This document shows positions 1 to 10,964 of a DNA stretch of 64,000 nt, one piece after another. The translations under genes were made by a program, and so were the position numbers. The DNA is from Rohdeia sp041398665 (GTDB lineage Bacteria > Planctomycetota > UBA1135 > GCA-002686595). The stretch covers positions 1-64,000 of the forward strand of contig JAWKUH010000017.1 in the NCBI GenBank assembly GCA_041398665.1, written 5' to 3'. Position 1 is the first letter of the stretch, and the number at the start of each line of letters is the position of its first letter. The notes under the pieces are model-generated. The model was not told the origin of the DNA. It did not search any database and saw nothing but the letters and a program-made list of their open reading frames with translations.

Positions 1-1389
1 CGCCGGCTCGGCCTGCACGAGGGGCAGACCACCGGGGTGGCGCTCGACGGCCACCATGCCGCCGCGCACGTCGGCGACGTTGCGGAAGCCGTTCGCGCGC
101 AACCAGCTCGCGGCGACCGCCGAGCGGTAGCCCGAGCGACACACGACGACGAGTTCGGCGTCCCTCGGCAGCTCGGACGCGCGCGCGACGAGGGCGACGA
201 GCGGGAGGTGGAGCGCGCCGTCGACGTGGCCCTCGCCCCACTCGCCGGGCGTGCGCACGTCGAGGAGCGTCGCGCCCTTCGCGAGACGCTTCGCGAGGTC
301 GGGCGCATCGACCCGCTCGAGGCGCTCGGGCCCCGCGTCGAGCCCGCTCGCGTCGAACCAGCCCTCGACCGAGTCGAAGCCGATCCGTCCGAGGCGCGTC
401 GCGGCCTCGCGCTCGTGCCCCTTCGGCGCGACGACGACGATCGGGCGCTCGTGCGACAGCACGCTGCCCGCCCAGGTCGCGAACTTGCCGTCGAGCCCGA
501 CGTTCACGCTGCCCGGGAGGTGTCCCTTCGCGAAGGTCTCCGCGTCGCGGACGTCGACGATCTGTGCGCCCTTCTTCGCGTACGCGTCGACCTCGTCGCG
601 CGAGAGCTGGACGAGCGCGCGGCGCAGGACGTCCTCGAGCACGGCGTGCGTGCCCTTGTTGAAGCGCGCGTCGAACGGGAAGTAGGCCGGAGCCTGGGGC
701 TGGTCGCCGGCGACGAGTTCGACGAAGGCGCGGCGCGACATCGGCGCCAGCGCATAGTTGTTCTCGCGCTCCTTCCCGATCGTGCTCGTCGTCTCGCTGC
801 CGAGGGAGCGACCGCACATGGAACCCGGCCCGTGACCGGGGTAGACGCGTGTCGCGTCGGGGAGCGCGAGCAGCTTGTCGCGCAGCGAGTCGTAGAGGTC
901 GGATGCGAGCTGTTCCGACGTGACGCCGACGCTGGCGAGCAGGTCGGGACGTCCGACGTCCCCGACGAACAGCGTGTCGCCGGTGAACGCCCCGTACGGG
1001 TTCGCGCGGTCCTCGGCGTCGTCGAACAGCACCCAGGTCGCGGACTCCGGTGTGTGCCCCGGCGTGTGCACGCAGCGGATCCGCACGTCGCCCGCGACGA
1101 GCTCCTCGCCGTCGTCGCAGGCGCGGTGCTCGAAGGTCGCGTTCGCGCGCGACCCCATGCAGATCGTCGCGCCGGTGCGCTTCGCCAGCTCGAGGTGCCC
1201 CGACGCGAAGTCCGCGTGGAAGTGCGTGAGCAGGACGTAGCGGATCTCGGCGCCGAGCGCCGCCGCCCGCTCGACGTAGACGTCGACGTCGCGGCGCGGG
1301 TCGACGACGAACGCGGTGCGGGTGCGCTCGTCGACGACGAGGTAGGAGGCCTGCGCGAGGCAGGCGAGGTAGTGCTGTTCGCAGATCAC
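1..1389 (-). CDS. MBL-fold hydrolase with two rhodanese domains (persulfide dioxygenase-like), 3' end outside the window
   Basis: Reading inward from a GTG at 1389 gives 463 uninterrupted codons. Residues 1-230 are a metallo-beta-lactamase domain: the metal motif THFHADF lies near residue 52, TPGHTPES near residue 100, and YPGHGPGS near residue 170. Two rhodanese domains follow; the second has the active-site loop VVCRSGYRSA with its sulfur-carrying cysteine. The first has a DVRDAE-type start but no obvious cysteine loop, so it is probably structural. The family oxidises glutathione persulfide or moves sulfane sulfur in sulfide detoxification. I chose GTG 1389 because GGAGG lies 8 nt upstream. 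The stop is beyond position 1. The exact substrate cannot be read from the sequence. Confidence 0.88.
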   Translation of the reverse strand, partial: MICEQHYLACLAQASYLVVDERTRTAFVVDPRRDVDVYVERAAALGAEIRYVLLTHFHADFASGHLELAKRTGATICMGSRANATFEHRACDDGEELVAGDVRIRCVHTPGHTPESATWVLFDDAEDRANPYGAFTGDTLFVGDVGRPDLLASVGVTSEQLASDLYDSLRDKLLALPDATRVYPGHGPGSMCGRSLGSETTSTIGKERENNYALAPMSRRAFVELVAGDQPQAPAYFPFDARFNKGTHAVLEDVLRRALVQLSRDEVDAYAKKGAQIVDVRDAETFAKGHLPGSVNVGLDGKFATWAGSVLSHERPIVVVAPKGHEREAATRLGRIGFDSVEGWFDASGLDAGPERLERVDAPDLAKRLAKGATLLDVRTPGEWGEGHVDGALHLPLVALVARASELPRDAELVVVCRSGYRSAVAASWLRANGFRNVADVRGGMVAVERHPGGLPLVQAEPA

Positions 1390-1429
1390 GGCTTCGTCCT
1401 CCGGTCGACGAGGGTAGCCGCGATCGAGC

Positions 1430-2311
1430 TCACCAGCCGAACCGGACCGTCGCGGAACGAGGGGGCGGCGGCCCGATGCGCACCGCGCCCGTGTCGCCCG
1501 GGGCGACGGGCTCGAGGTCGACGGGGTCGACGCGCAGGAGCCGCCCGTCCGCGTCGCGCCACTCGAGGACTCCGCGGCCGCGCGCGGAACCGACGAAGTC
1601 GAGCCAGGCCTCGGCCGGCGCGTCGTCGGACGGCCGCCGCGCCGGTGCGACGCCGCGACGGAACTCCACGGTCCACGCGCCGGTCGCGGGCCCCTCCGGT
1701 CCGATCCCGAGGAGTTCGACCGTCGGCGACGCGCTCGAGACGTGGAGCTTCGTCGGATCGATCGGCGCCGGCAGCCCGAGGCGGTCGAACCAGCCGAGGA
1801 GACCGCCCGCGGCGAGCACCGCCGCGAGGACCACGACGACGACCCAGGGCGCCCAGCTCGGCAGCGCGCGGCGCGCGGGGATGGGCGGCGCGGTCGCGAC
1901 CGCGACGCGATCCTCCACGCGTTCGAGCACGCCGGGGCTGCGCACGGCGAGCAGGGTCCGCGTCTCGACCCCGTCACCCGACTCGACGGTCCGCAGCGTG
2001 GAGTGCACGCGCGAACGTTCGCCGTCGGGCACCTTGTCGAGGAGCTCGCGCACCGCGTCGGCGAGCGAGTCCGTCGGCGAGAGGCCGACGCGCGGGATCG
2101 CGACGTCGAGTTCCGGCGCGAACACGTCGAAACGCCCGCCGTCGACGTTCGCGACCACGGCGATGCCGCGGCGCTCGAGCTCGCGCGTCCAGTTCTCGAG
2201 GTACTCGCGGAAACCCGGGACGGGCGGCAGCGGACCTTCGAGCAGTCCCTCGATCCGACACCGCCCCGAGACGGCCTCCCGTTCCGCCCGCGCACGCGTC
2301 GACGTCGTCAA
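1430..2311 (-). CDS. Unknown single-pass membrane protein
   Basis: This 293-residue protein is of a type I do not recognise. Residues 1-130 are soluble and charged. A clear membrane segment (WVVVVVLAAVLAAGGLLGW) sits near residues 155-175, and a C-terminal domain of about 110 residues with beta-rich spacing follows, presumably outside the membrane. The start is a TTG at 2311 whose last two bases are shared with the TGA of the upstream GYF_2 gene (TTGA overlap), with GGAG a few bases before it, so the two genes are probably translated together. The long reading frame that appears to extend further upstream is only the shadow of the GYF_2 gene. The role is unknown; pairing with a GYF_2 membrane protein suggests an envelope function. 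Confidence 0.6.
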   Translation of the reverse strand: MTTSTRARAEREAVSGRCRIEGLLEGPLPPVPGFREYLENWTRELERRGIAVVANVDGGRFDVFAPELDVAIPRVGLSPTDSLADAVRELLDKVPDGERSRVHSTLRTVESGDGVETRTLLAVRSPGVLERVEDRVAVATAPPIPARRALPSWAPWVVVVVLAAVLAAGGLLGWFDRLGLPAPIDPTKLHVSSASPTVELLGIGPEGPATGAWTVEFRRGVAPARRPSDDAPAEAWLDFVGSARGRGVLEWRDADGRLLRVDPVDLEPVAPGDTGAVRIGPPPPRSATVRFGW

Positions 2312-2814
2312 ACGAGCTCTCCGATGGTCCGCGCCGGCGCCCAGTCGTGCATGCCCTCGCACCAGACGAGCGTGTCGTCCTGGAGCGAACCGTCCTCGAG
2401 CAGCGCGCGGAGCTCGGTCTCGGGCACCGGTCCGCAGCTCTTGCCGCCCGACTCGTAGTACCACTTCGGGTCGGCGGCCGCGGCGAGCTGCGGAGGCAGC
2501 GGCGGCGGCGCGATCGCGCGGGTGTCGATGCCGGCGTTCGCGTCGTGCGCGTCGAGGCGCGCCAGCGTGTGGTTCTCGAAGGCCTCGCGCCGCATGCGCT
2601 CCTGGCGCACCTGCTCCTTGATGCGGCTCTGACCGACGTTCGTCTGCCGGTGCCGCTGCTCCTCCTTCTTCAGGTCGGGCACGACCGCCGCGATGATGAG
2701 CGCGATGACGTTGAAGAAGAAGCCGAACACGAACCATCCGACCGTGTTGCGGCCCTTCGAGGAAGCGACGGCGGCGCACCCGAAGGCGAAGGCGAGGGCG
2801 ATGATCAGACCCAT
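2308..2814 (-). CDS. Small membrane protein with C-terminal GYF_2 (DUF4339) domain
   Basis: The protein has 168 residues. The N-terminus carries two hydrophobic segments (about residues 1-18 and 25-45, containing GWFVFGFFFNVIALIIAAVV), followed by a basic, glutamine-rich linker. Residues 112-168 form a GYF_2 domain with the pattern KWYYESGGKSCGPV...W(x)8APARTIGEL. GYF_2 domains are thought to be protein-interaction modules at bacterial membranes, often next to RDD or DUF805 membrane segments. The start ATG is at 2814 and the stop overlaps the TTG of the following membrane protein. The partner and process are not identifiable here. Confidence 0.8.
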   Translation of the reverse strand: MGLIIALAFAFGCAAVASSKGRNTVGWFVFGFFFNVIALIIAAVVPDLKKEEQRHRQTNVGQSRIKEQVRQERMRREAFENHTLARLDAHDANAGIDTRAIAPPPLPPQLAAAADPKWYYESGGKSCGPVPETELRALLEDGSLQDDTLVWCEGMHDWAPARTIGELV

Positions 2815-2882
2815 GTTCTCGTGTGGGCAGCGGCGGGACGGGCCGGGGACTCCACTCTATTGGGAGTCGGGGCGACGGGCTT

Positions 2883-3656
2883 TCACTCCTCCTCGGACGG
2901 CGCCTTCGGGCCGCCTCGCGGGGCCTGAGGGGGCAGCCCGAGGTCCGAAGGGACGAGATCGCTGCCGAGGGCGCGCATGATCTGGTGCCAGGCGCGCGCG
3001 TCGCGGGTCTCGAGGGGCGCGCGGGCGAAGACGCGCTCGACCGAGGCCTCGATGTCGCGCTTCGCGGGACCGGAGAGCGCGGCACGGCCGAGCGTCCGCC
3101 GCACGTTCTCCGTCAGGTAGCGGCGCGCGTCGCCGCGCAGCGGTGTGCCCTTCGAGCCGCGCGGGTGCAGGGCGCGCGGTCGGAAGAGGTCGTACAGGAC
3201 GACGGTCACCGCCATCGAGAGGTTGAGCGAGCCGTGCTCGCTGCCGGTCGCGAGGAAGCACAGCTCGTGGCAGAGATCGGACTCCTCCGCGGCGAGCCCC
3301 GAGCTCTCGTTGCCGAAGACGAGCGCGAGGCGGTGCTCCGGGTCGTCGGCCAGTTCGGCGATGCGGTCCCGCTCGTTCGCGAAGGGCAGCACGACGCGGT
3401 GGTTCCGGACGCGCGCCGTGAACCCGACGGCGTGCGTCGCGTCGGCGAGCGCCTCCTCGAGCGTGTCGACGACGCGCAGCTTCGACGCTCCGCCCTCGAC
3501 GCCGTGCGCCATCTGCTCGAACTCGGGGTGCACGAGCAACGACGGACGCGCCGGCGCCACGAGCACGATCTCGGCGGGTCCGAAGTTCGCCGCGGCGCGC
3601 ACCACCGATCCGGCGTTGCGCGGGCCCGACGTGCGCACGAGCACGACGCGTTTCAT
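2883..3656 (-). CDS. SPOUT-family RNA 2'-O-methyltransferase (TrmH/TrmJ type)
   Basis: The protein has 257 residues. All three SpoU motifs are visible: RTSGPRNAGSVVRAAANFG near residue 10 (catalytic arginine in the NxGSxxRAA context), LVFGNESSGL near residue 118, and SLNLSMAVTVVLYDL near residue 150, which build the knotted S-adenosylmethionine site. The basic C-terminal extension of about 85 residues resembles the TrmJ arrangement, so tRNA position 32 is a plausible target, but rRNA cannot be excluded. I chose ATG 3656 (MKRVVLVRT) rather than an in-frame upstream codon because the family fold begins immediately there. Confidence 0.88.
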   Translation of the reverse strand: MKRVVLVRTSGPRNAGSVVRAAANFGPAEIVLVAPARPSLLVHPEFEQMAHGVEGGASKLRVVDTLEEALADATHAVGFTARVRNHRVVLPFANERDRIAELADDPEHRLALVFGNESSGLAAEESDLCHELCFLATGSEHGSLNLSMAVTVVLYDLFRPRALHPRGSKGTPLRGDARRYLTENVRRTLGRAALSGPAKRDIEASVERVFARAPLETRDARAWHQIMRALGSDLVPSDLGLPPQAPRGGPKAPSEEE

Positions 3657-3685
3657 CGCGGGGATCCTACCGATCGGCGCACGGG

Positions 3686-5527
3686 CTATTCGAAGGAGCG
3701 CAGGCCGGCAAGGACGGGGCGCACGTCGTCGGGGACGTACTCGAACCGCACGGGCGGCCCGATCCACTCGATCGCGATCGCGCCGGGCGGAAGCGGAGCC
3801 CCGTCCTCATCGGGCGGAACCGCGGCCGTCGGCGGCCACAGGAGCCGCAGCGCCGACGGCTCGGGAGCGCGGCCGTCGACCGCGAAGGCGTCGGCCTCGA
3901 GGAAACGACCGTCGCGGGCGACGAGCACGGCCGGACGACCGGGACCGAGGGGCTCGACACGCGCCGTCCCGCCCGGTCCGACTTCGATCGACGCCGGCCG
4001 CTCGAGCGGCGGCCAGCGCAACACGTCGAACGCGTCGGCGCCCGCCGCCTCGATCTCGATCGCCCCGCGCTCCTGGGTGCGGAAGGCGGCGCGGCGAGAG
4101 CGCTCGGTGCTCGACAGCGCGTCGCCGCGGCCGTCGAGCACGCGCGGCAGGGCGACGCGGGCGAGCGGCGCACCGGCGACGCGCACCCGTTCCGGCTCGA
4201 GCGCGCGACCGCCGTCCGAGAGCTCGAGGAGCAGTCGCGGCGCGCGGCGCGCGGTCAGCAGCTCGACGGTCGAGCCGGGGGCGACGTCCAGCTCGCAGCG
4301 ATCGGATCGCAGCGGCACGTCGCCGACGACCGCGCCGTCGACGCGCAGCGCATGGAGTTCGCCCTGTTCGACCGCGCGCACTTCGACGTGCACGGGGCCG
4401 GCTCCGGGCGCGAGCTCGAGGCGCAACCCGGCGAGCGGCGGGAGCTCCTCCTCCTCCGAGAGGAGCGACGCCGTCAGCCGTCCCGAGCGGTCGAACCACG
4501 TCGACCGAGCTCCGTCGGTGACGACGAGGAACGGTCCGTCGGAGGGTCGGCGCGGTGCACGATCCGAGAGCTCGGGGGCGAGCGGGCGCAGCAACGCGCC
4601 GAGGTCCGCGATCGACGCGGGCACGTCGTCCGCCGGCCGCGGCTCGCCGGCGACCGCGACGGGGACGAACGCGCCGTCCAGGAACGGTTCGTCGCGGCGC
4701 ATCGCGTCGCTGCGCAGTCCGGCGACGACGACGCGCCAGTTCGAGCGCGAGGCGGAGAACTCGCGCGCGAGGTCGGCCGCCGCGTGCGAGACCGCGCGTT
4801 GCTGCGCGTCGTGCCAGGCCAGGTGGAGCGCCTCCTCGAACAACGGGTCGCCGAGCCAGCGCCGCCCGTACCAGGCGTCGAGGTCGTCGAACGGAGGAAC
4901 GGCTCGGTCCTTCGCCGCGGTGCCCGCGAGCACCGCTTCGACGCGACGCTCGACGTCCGCGGCGAGCCCCTCGGGCCAGGGCGCGCGCGGTCGTTCGACG
5001 ACCGTCGGCACGACGAGCGCGACGCACGGACCGCCGCCCTCGAGGGCCGTCCGCAGTTCGGGCAGGATCGCGCGGAACGCGGCGTCCGGTCCCGACTCGC
5101 CGGCCTCGATCCAGTGCGCGACGCCGGCTCCGAGTTCGCAGACGCGCGGCGCGAGTTCGCGCGGCGACGTCGCCGCGAGACACGTCGCACCGCTCGCGGC
5201 GAGGTCGGCGAGGAGCGACCTGCCGGCGGCGATCGTGTGCGCGCCGCGGTCGCGCGGCGTGAGCAGTCCGTGCTCGGCCGGATCGAGCGAGGTCAGCACG
5301 CTCGCGAGGGCGGAGGCCGACGAGCGCGACACGCCCGCGGCCTCGCCGTGCACCGCACCGTCGCCGAGCGCGGCGGCCCACTCCGCTCCGCGCGCGACGT
5401 CGTCGACGCCGTCGACGAGCACGAGCGCGATCGCGGGCTCCGGCGAGCGCGGCGCGCTCTCCTCCGCGCAGCTCGACGCCGTCGCGACGACCGCGAGGAG
5501 GATCGCGGTCCGAAGGGCGCGATTCAC
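3686..5527 (-). CDS. Sulfatase-like lipoprotein lacking the sulfatase cysteine motif
   Basis: The protein has 613 residues. The N-terminus is a lipoprotein signal (ILLAVVATASSC, lipobox Cys at about residue 20). Residues 30-300 loosely follow the alkaline phosphatase/sulfatase fold: an early ALVLVDG strand, the LTSLDPAEHG segment that in sulfatases follows the active-site loop, and a late VVVAGLRSD strand. The loop that should read Cys-x-Pro-x-Arg instead reads SASAL, so formylglycine cannot form. The last 300 residues look like beta-sandwich repeats. The start is GTG 5527, sharing GTGA with the stop of the dehydratase gene, which implies coupled translation. The sulfatase relationship is inferred from one local alignment and overall plan only. 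Confidence 0.6.
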   Translation of the reverse strand: MNRALRTAILLAVVATASSCAEESAPRSPEPAIALVLVDGVDDVARGAEWAAALGDGAVHGEAAGVSRSSASALASVLTSLDPAEHGLLTPRDRGAHTIAAGRSLLADLAASGATCLAATSPRELAPRVCELGAGVAHWIEAGESGPDAAFRAILPELRTALEGGGPCVALVVPTVVERPRAPWPEGLAADVERRVEAVLAGTAAKDRAVPPFDDLDAWYGRRWLGDPLFEEALHLAWHDAQQRAVSHAAADLAREFSASRSNWRVVVAGLRSDAMRRDEPFLDGAFVPVAVAGEPRPADDVPASIADLGALLRPLAPELSDRAPRRPSDGPFLVVTDGARSTWFDRSGRLTASLLSEEEELPPLAGLRLELAPGAGPVHVEVRAVEQGELHALRVDGAVVGDVPLRSDRCELDVAPGSTVELLTARRAPRLLLELSDGGRALEPERVRVAGAPLARVALPRVLDGRGDALSSTERSRRAAFRTQERGAIEIEAAGADAFDVLRWPPLERPASIEVGPGGTARVEPLGPGRPAVLVARDGRFLEADAFAVDGRAPEPSALRLLWPPTAAVPPDEDGAPLPPGAIAIEWIGPPVRFEYVPDDVRPVLAGLRSFE

Positions 5528-6552
5528 GGCGTCCCGCCGTCCGGCAGCAACCACTCCGCGTCGTCCTCGCGCAGCCGCGCGAGCTGGTGCGGGTGCGCGT
5601 TGCCGCCGGAGACGATCGCGACGACGCGCAGCGGCTCGCGCCGCCCCTCGAACCACGCCTCGGGCAGTCCGGCGAGCACGCGCGCGTACGCCGCCGCGCC
5701 GGCGGGCTCGACGTCCTCGCCCAGTTCGTGCACGAGCCGCGCCTGCGCGCGCAGGATCGCCTCGTCGGAGATCGCGTCGACGCGCTCGACGAAGCGGTGC
5801 GCGACGCGCGCGTTGAGCACGCCGGGCCCCGGCGGCGTGAGCCCCTGGATCACCGAGTCGACGCGCGCGAGCGGTCGCGCGACGCCCGTCGGCAGCGCGT
5901 CGCGCATCCCGGCCGCGCCCTCCGGCTCGACACCGACGACCCGGCGCGTCCGTCCGTCGTCCGCCGTCGCGAACGCGAGCGCACACCCCGCCAGGAGTCC
6001 GCCGCCGCCGACCGGGACGACGAGCACGTCGGCCCTCGGCCACTGCTCGAGCACTTCGAGACCGACGCTCGCCTGTCCGGCGACCGTGAGTTCGGAGTCG
6101 TAGGGCGGAGCCGGCGTCCAGCCCTCCTCCACCGAACGGCGGAACGCCTCCTCCGCCTCCGCGCGCGTCTGCGAGAGCACGACCTCGGCGCCGAGGTCGC
6201 GGCAGGCCTGCACCTTCGAGGGATAGGAGTTGGCAGGCATGTGGACGCGCGCCGCGATGCCGCGGTGCGCCGCCGCCCACGCGACCGCCTTGCCGTGGTT
6301 GCCCGAACTCGACGTGACGAGCCCGCGGTCGCCGCCGGCCGAGAGCGCGTGGTTCGTCGCGCCGCGCGCCTTGAACGACCCCGTGACCTGTCGGTTCTCG
6401 AGCTTGAGGCGCAGGTCGACGCGGACGTCGTCCGCCACGGCGGGGACGAGCGGCGTGACGCGCACCCACTCGGCGATGCGCTCGCGCACCTCCCGCAGGC
6501 CGAGCGCGTGGAGCGTCAGGGGCAGGTCCTCGAAGTGCGCGGTTTCGGCCAT
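5524..6552 (-). CDS. Threonine/serine dehydratase-like PLP enzyme
   Basis: This 342-residue enzyme belongs to the fold-type II PLP family (threonine/serine dehydratase, serine racemase). GSFKARGA near residue 60 carries the lysine that binds PLP, SSSGNHGKAVA near residue 82 is the substrate loop, and VPVGGGGLLAG near residue 180 holds the PLP phosphate. There is no C-terminal ACT domain, so it is the short form, comparable to catabolic dehydratases and serine racemases rather than regulated IlvA. Expected chemistry is deamination of threonine or serine to 2-oxo acids, or racemisation. ATG 6552 is the natural start, and the stop overlaps the following lipoprotein gene. Confidence 0.88.
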   Translation of the reverse strand: MAETAHFEDLPLTLHALGLREVRERIAEWVRVTPLVPAVADDVRVDLRLKLENRQVTGSFKARGATNHALSAGGDRGLVTSSSGNHGKAVAWAAAHRGIAARVHMPANSYPSKVQACRDLGAEVVLSQTRAEAEEAFRRSVEEGWTPAPPYDSELTVAGQASVGLEVLEQWPRADVLVVPVGGGGLLAGCALAFATADDGRTRRVVGVEPEGAAGMRDALPTGVARPLARVDSVIQGLTPPGPGVLNARVAHRFVERVDAISDEAILRAQARLVHELGEDVEPAGAAAYARVLAGLPEAWFEGRREPLRVVAIVSGGNAHPHQLARLREDDAEWLLPDGGTP

Positions 6553-6627
6553 GGCTCGTCGGGCGGGACGAGCGCGATTGTAGGCTCACGGTCGCTCGCG
6601 ACGTCCCGCCGCGCGACCCCGGATCCG

Positions 6628-7956
6628 ATGAACCGCACGACCGAGATCGCCGACCCCCTGCGTCGACGCGTCGCCCTCGTGGTGTTCCTCGGGTCGGCCG
6701 CGGCGGTGCTGCTCGGCCGCGTGCACCTCGGGTTCGGACTCGCGGCCGCGCTCGTCACCGCGCTGCTGTTCAGCTACCTCCTCGCGCGCGAGCTCTCGCC
6801 GCTCCGGCGGAGGCTGGCGTCGATGACGGGCCGCCCCGAACGGGTGCCGACGCCGGGCGAGATGGCCGAGCTGCTGGAGCGCGAGGCCGAACGCGAGTCC
6901 GAGAACCGCGAGGCGCTGCGGACGGAGCGCGACGACCTCGTCGACATCCTGCACGCGACGGCGAACGGACTCGTACTGCTCGACGAGGACGACCGCGTCC
7001 AGCTCGTCAACGACGCGGCGCGTCGCATGCTGGGCACGCCGACGGACCCGCTCGGCATGCGCCTGCCCGAGATCGTCCGCAACCTCGATTTCCTGCAGGC
7101 CGTCGCGCGGGCGCGGCGCGGAGGGACGGTCGAGCCCCAGCGCATCGAGGTGCACACCGGCACCGGCATCCGCTCGCTGCGCGTGTGGGCCTCGCGCCTC
7201 CAGGGTCGCGGCACGGGGCGGCGCGTCGTCGTCGTCCTCGACGACATCTCGGACGTCCAGCACCTCGAGCGCGTGCGCACCGACTTCGTCGCGAACGTCA
7301 CGCACGAGATGCGTTCGCCGCTCACGGCGATCGTCGGCTTCGCCGAGACCATGGCGGAGGAGTCCGACACCTTCTCCCCGATCTCGCAGCGCGGACTGCA
7401 GCGGATCCTCGCGAACGCGCAACGGCTCCAGAACATCATCGACGACCTCGTGCGGCTCTCGAGGCTCGAGCACGCCTCCGACACCGACCGCGAGGAGGTC
7501 GACCCGACCGAGCTCGTGACGCGGGTGTGCGAGCCCTACCGCGAGGCCTGCGCGGACCGGGGCCAGGTCTTCGCGCTCGAGACGAGCGACCTGCCGGCGA
7601 AGCTCCCGCTCGACCCCGAACTGCTCGCGCAGGCGCTGTCGAACCTGCTCGACAACGCCGTCAAGTACACGCCCGAGGGCGGCCACGTCACGGTGCGCGC
7701 GCGCATCGCGGACGGCGCACTGCGCATCGACGTCGTCGACGACGGTCCGGGCATCCCGAAGGAGCACCAGCAGCGCATCTTCGAGCGCTTCTACCGCGTC
7801 GACTCCGCGCGCTCGCGCGCGATCGGCGGCACCGGACTCGGGCTCGCGATCGTGAAGCACGCCGCCGCGCTCCACGGCGGTCAGGTGACGCTCGAGAGCG
7901 CGCCGGGTCGCGGGACGACGTTCTCGCTGCGGCTGCCGGTCGAGGAGAGCGCGTGA
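6628..7956 (+). CDS. PhoR-like membrane sensor histidine kinase
   Basis: The protein has 442 residues. Two closely spaced membrane helices (about residues 12-55) are followed by a short linker, a PAS domain (about residues 95-205, beginning DILHATANGLVLLDEDD), a HisKA domain with the phosphoacceptor histidine in FVANVTHEMRSPLTAI near residue 230, and a HATPase domain with NLLDNAVKYTPEGG (N box), DDGPGIPKEH (G1) and GGTGLGLAIVKH (G2). The layout matches PhoR/WalK-type kinases. No response-regulator gene is adjacent, so the partner must be elsewhere. ATG 6628 is chosen because the first helix starts about ten residues later. The gene is followed by a GTGA overlap with a tRNA-modification gene. 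Confidence 0.92.
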   Translation: MNRTTEIADPLRRRVALVVFLGSAAAVLLGRVHLGFGLAAALVTALLFSYLLARELSPLRRRLASMTGRPERVPTPGEMAELLEREAERESENREALRTERDDLVDILHATANGLVLLDEDDRVQLVNDAARRMLGTPTDPLGMRLPEIVRNLDFLQAVARARRGGTVEPQRIEVHTGTGIRSLRVWASRLQGRGTGRRVVVVLDDISDVQHLERVRTDFVANVTHEMRSPLTAIVGFAETMAEESDTFSPISQRGLQRILANAQRLQNIIDDLVRLSRLEHASDTDREEVDPTELVTRVCEPYREACADRGQVFALETSDLPAKLPLDPELLAQALSNLLDNAVKYTPEGGHVTVRARIADGALRIDVVDDGPGIPKEHQQRIFERFYRVDSARSRAIGGTGLGLAIVKHAAALHGGQVTLESAPGRGTTFSLRLPVEESA

Positions 7957-8924
7957 CCGCCGTCGTCCCGGGGCTCCCCTTCACGTCGCCGAACCTCCTC
8001 GCGCCGATGGAGGGCGTCACCGACCCGCTGTTCCGCGAGATCGTGACGGCGCTGCACGGCGAGGACGCTCTCGGCGGGACGTTCACGGAGTTCGTGCGCG
8101 TCGTCGACCGACCGGTACCCACGGAGCGGTTGCGCGCGACGCTCGGCGCGCGAGCGCACGAACGACCCGTAGGGCTGCAGATCATGGGCAACCGCGACGA
8201 GGCCCTCGCCGCGACGACGGAGAACGCGTTCGAGGCCGGCGCGCCGATCGTCGACGTCAACTTCGGCTGCCCGTCGCGCAACGCGCTCAAGGGCTGCGCC
8301 GGCTCCGCGCTGCTCGACGACCCGAGCGCGGTCGAACGCATCGTCCGCGCCGTCTCGCGCGCGGCCGGCGATCGACCGACGAGCGCGAAGATCCGAGCGG
8401 GAGGCGACGACGACCGGCTGCTCGAGGACCTGGCGCGCGCGGTCGAGGCCGGCGGCGCGTCGCTGCTCACGATCCACTGCCGCACGCGACGGGAGGCGTA
8501 CGCGGACACGGCGGACTGGCGCCGCCTCGAGCGGGCCGTCGCTTCGGTCTCGATCCCCGTCTGCGGCAACGGCGGCGTCGACCGGCACGAAGATCTCGAG
8601 CTCGTGCGCGTCCGGACGGGCGTGCGCTTCGCCATGATCGGTCGAGCGGCGCTCGCCGACCCGTGGGTGTTCTCAGGAGCGACGGTCGACCGCGCGCGCG
8701 CGGCCCGCTTCCTCGTGGAGTACTTCGACGGGCTCGTCGCGCGCGGCGCGTCCGAGAAGGCGGCAGCGGGTCGGGTGAAGCAACTCCTGCGGACGTGGAC
8801 GGCCGGCGGGCTCGCCGACGAGCGTCGCACGGAGTGGCTGCGCGAGAACGACCCTTCGGTCCTCGCGGAGGAGCTGCGAACGATCGCGGTCGGAGCTCCT
8901 CACGCGGCTCGGGTCGGGTGCTAG
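7953..8924 (+). CDS. tRNA-dihydrouridine synthase
   Basis: The protein has 323 residues and belongs to the flavin TIM-barrel Dus family, which reduces uridine in the tRNA D-loop. APMEGVTDPLFRE near residue 18 binds FMN. DVNFGCPSRNALKGCAGSAL near residue 100 carries the catalytic cysteine that usually protonates C5; IHCRTRREAY and CGNGGV are the later flavin-binding strands. The gene begins with GTG 7953, overlapping the kinase stop by GTGA. The subfamily (DusA, B or C) cannot be settled by eye. The C-terminal helical domain is present but short. Confidence 0.9.
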   Translation: MTAVVPGLPFTSPNLLAPMEGVTDPLFREIVTALHGEDALGGTFTEFVRVVDRPVPTERLRATLGARAHERPVGLQIMGNRDEALAATTENAFEAGAPIVDVNFGCPSRNALKGCAGSALLDDPSAVERIVRAVSRAAGDRPTSAKIRAGGDDDRLLEDLARAVEAGGASLLTIHCRTRREAYADTADWRRLERAVASVSIPVCGNGGVDRHEDLELVRVRTGVRFAMIGRAALADPWVFSGATVDRARAARFLVEYFDGLVARGASEKAAAGRVKQLLRTWTAGGLADERRTEWLRENDPSVLAEELRTIAVGAPHAARVGC

Positions 8925-9010
8925 ACTCCCGCCCCTTCGCACCCCGGAGCGCGGCGCACGTCCGCGCGCGTCCCGGCCCGCACGCTCGAGCGACCTCACC
9001 GCATGCATCG

Positions 9011-10930
<1,920 letters not shown>

Positions 10931-10964
10931 CCCGAAGGGCCGCCTCCCGACGCCACCCGACACC

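Noticed and set aside
37..2928. Plus-strand reading frame of 963 codons over the MBL-rhodanese and GYF_2 region
   Set aside because: It is antisense to genes with clear motifs; arginine/alanine-rich composition without domains is typical of GC-rich shadow frames.
2823..5816. Plus-strand frame of 997 codons
   Set aside because: Antisense to the SpoU methyltransferase and sulfatase-like lipoprotein, both with recognisable motifs on the minus strand.
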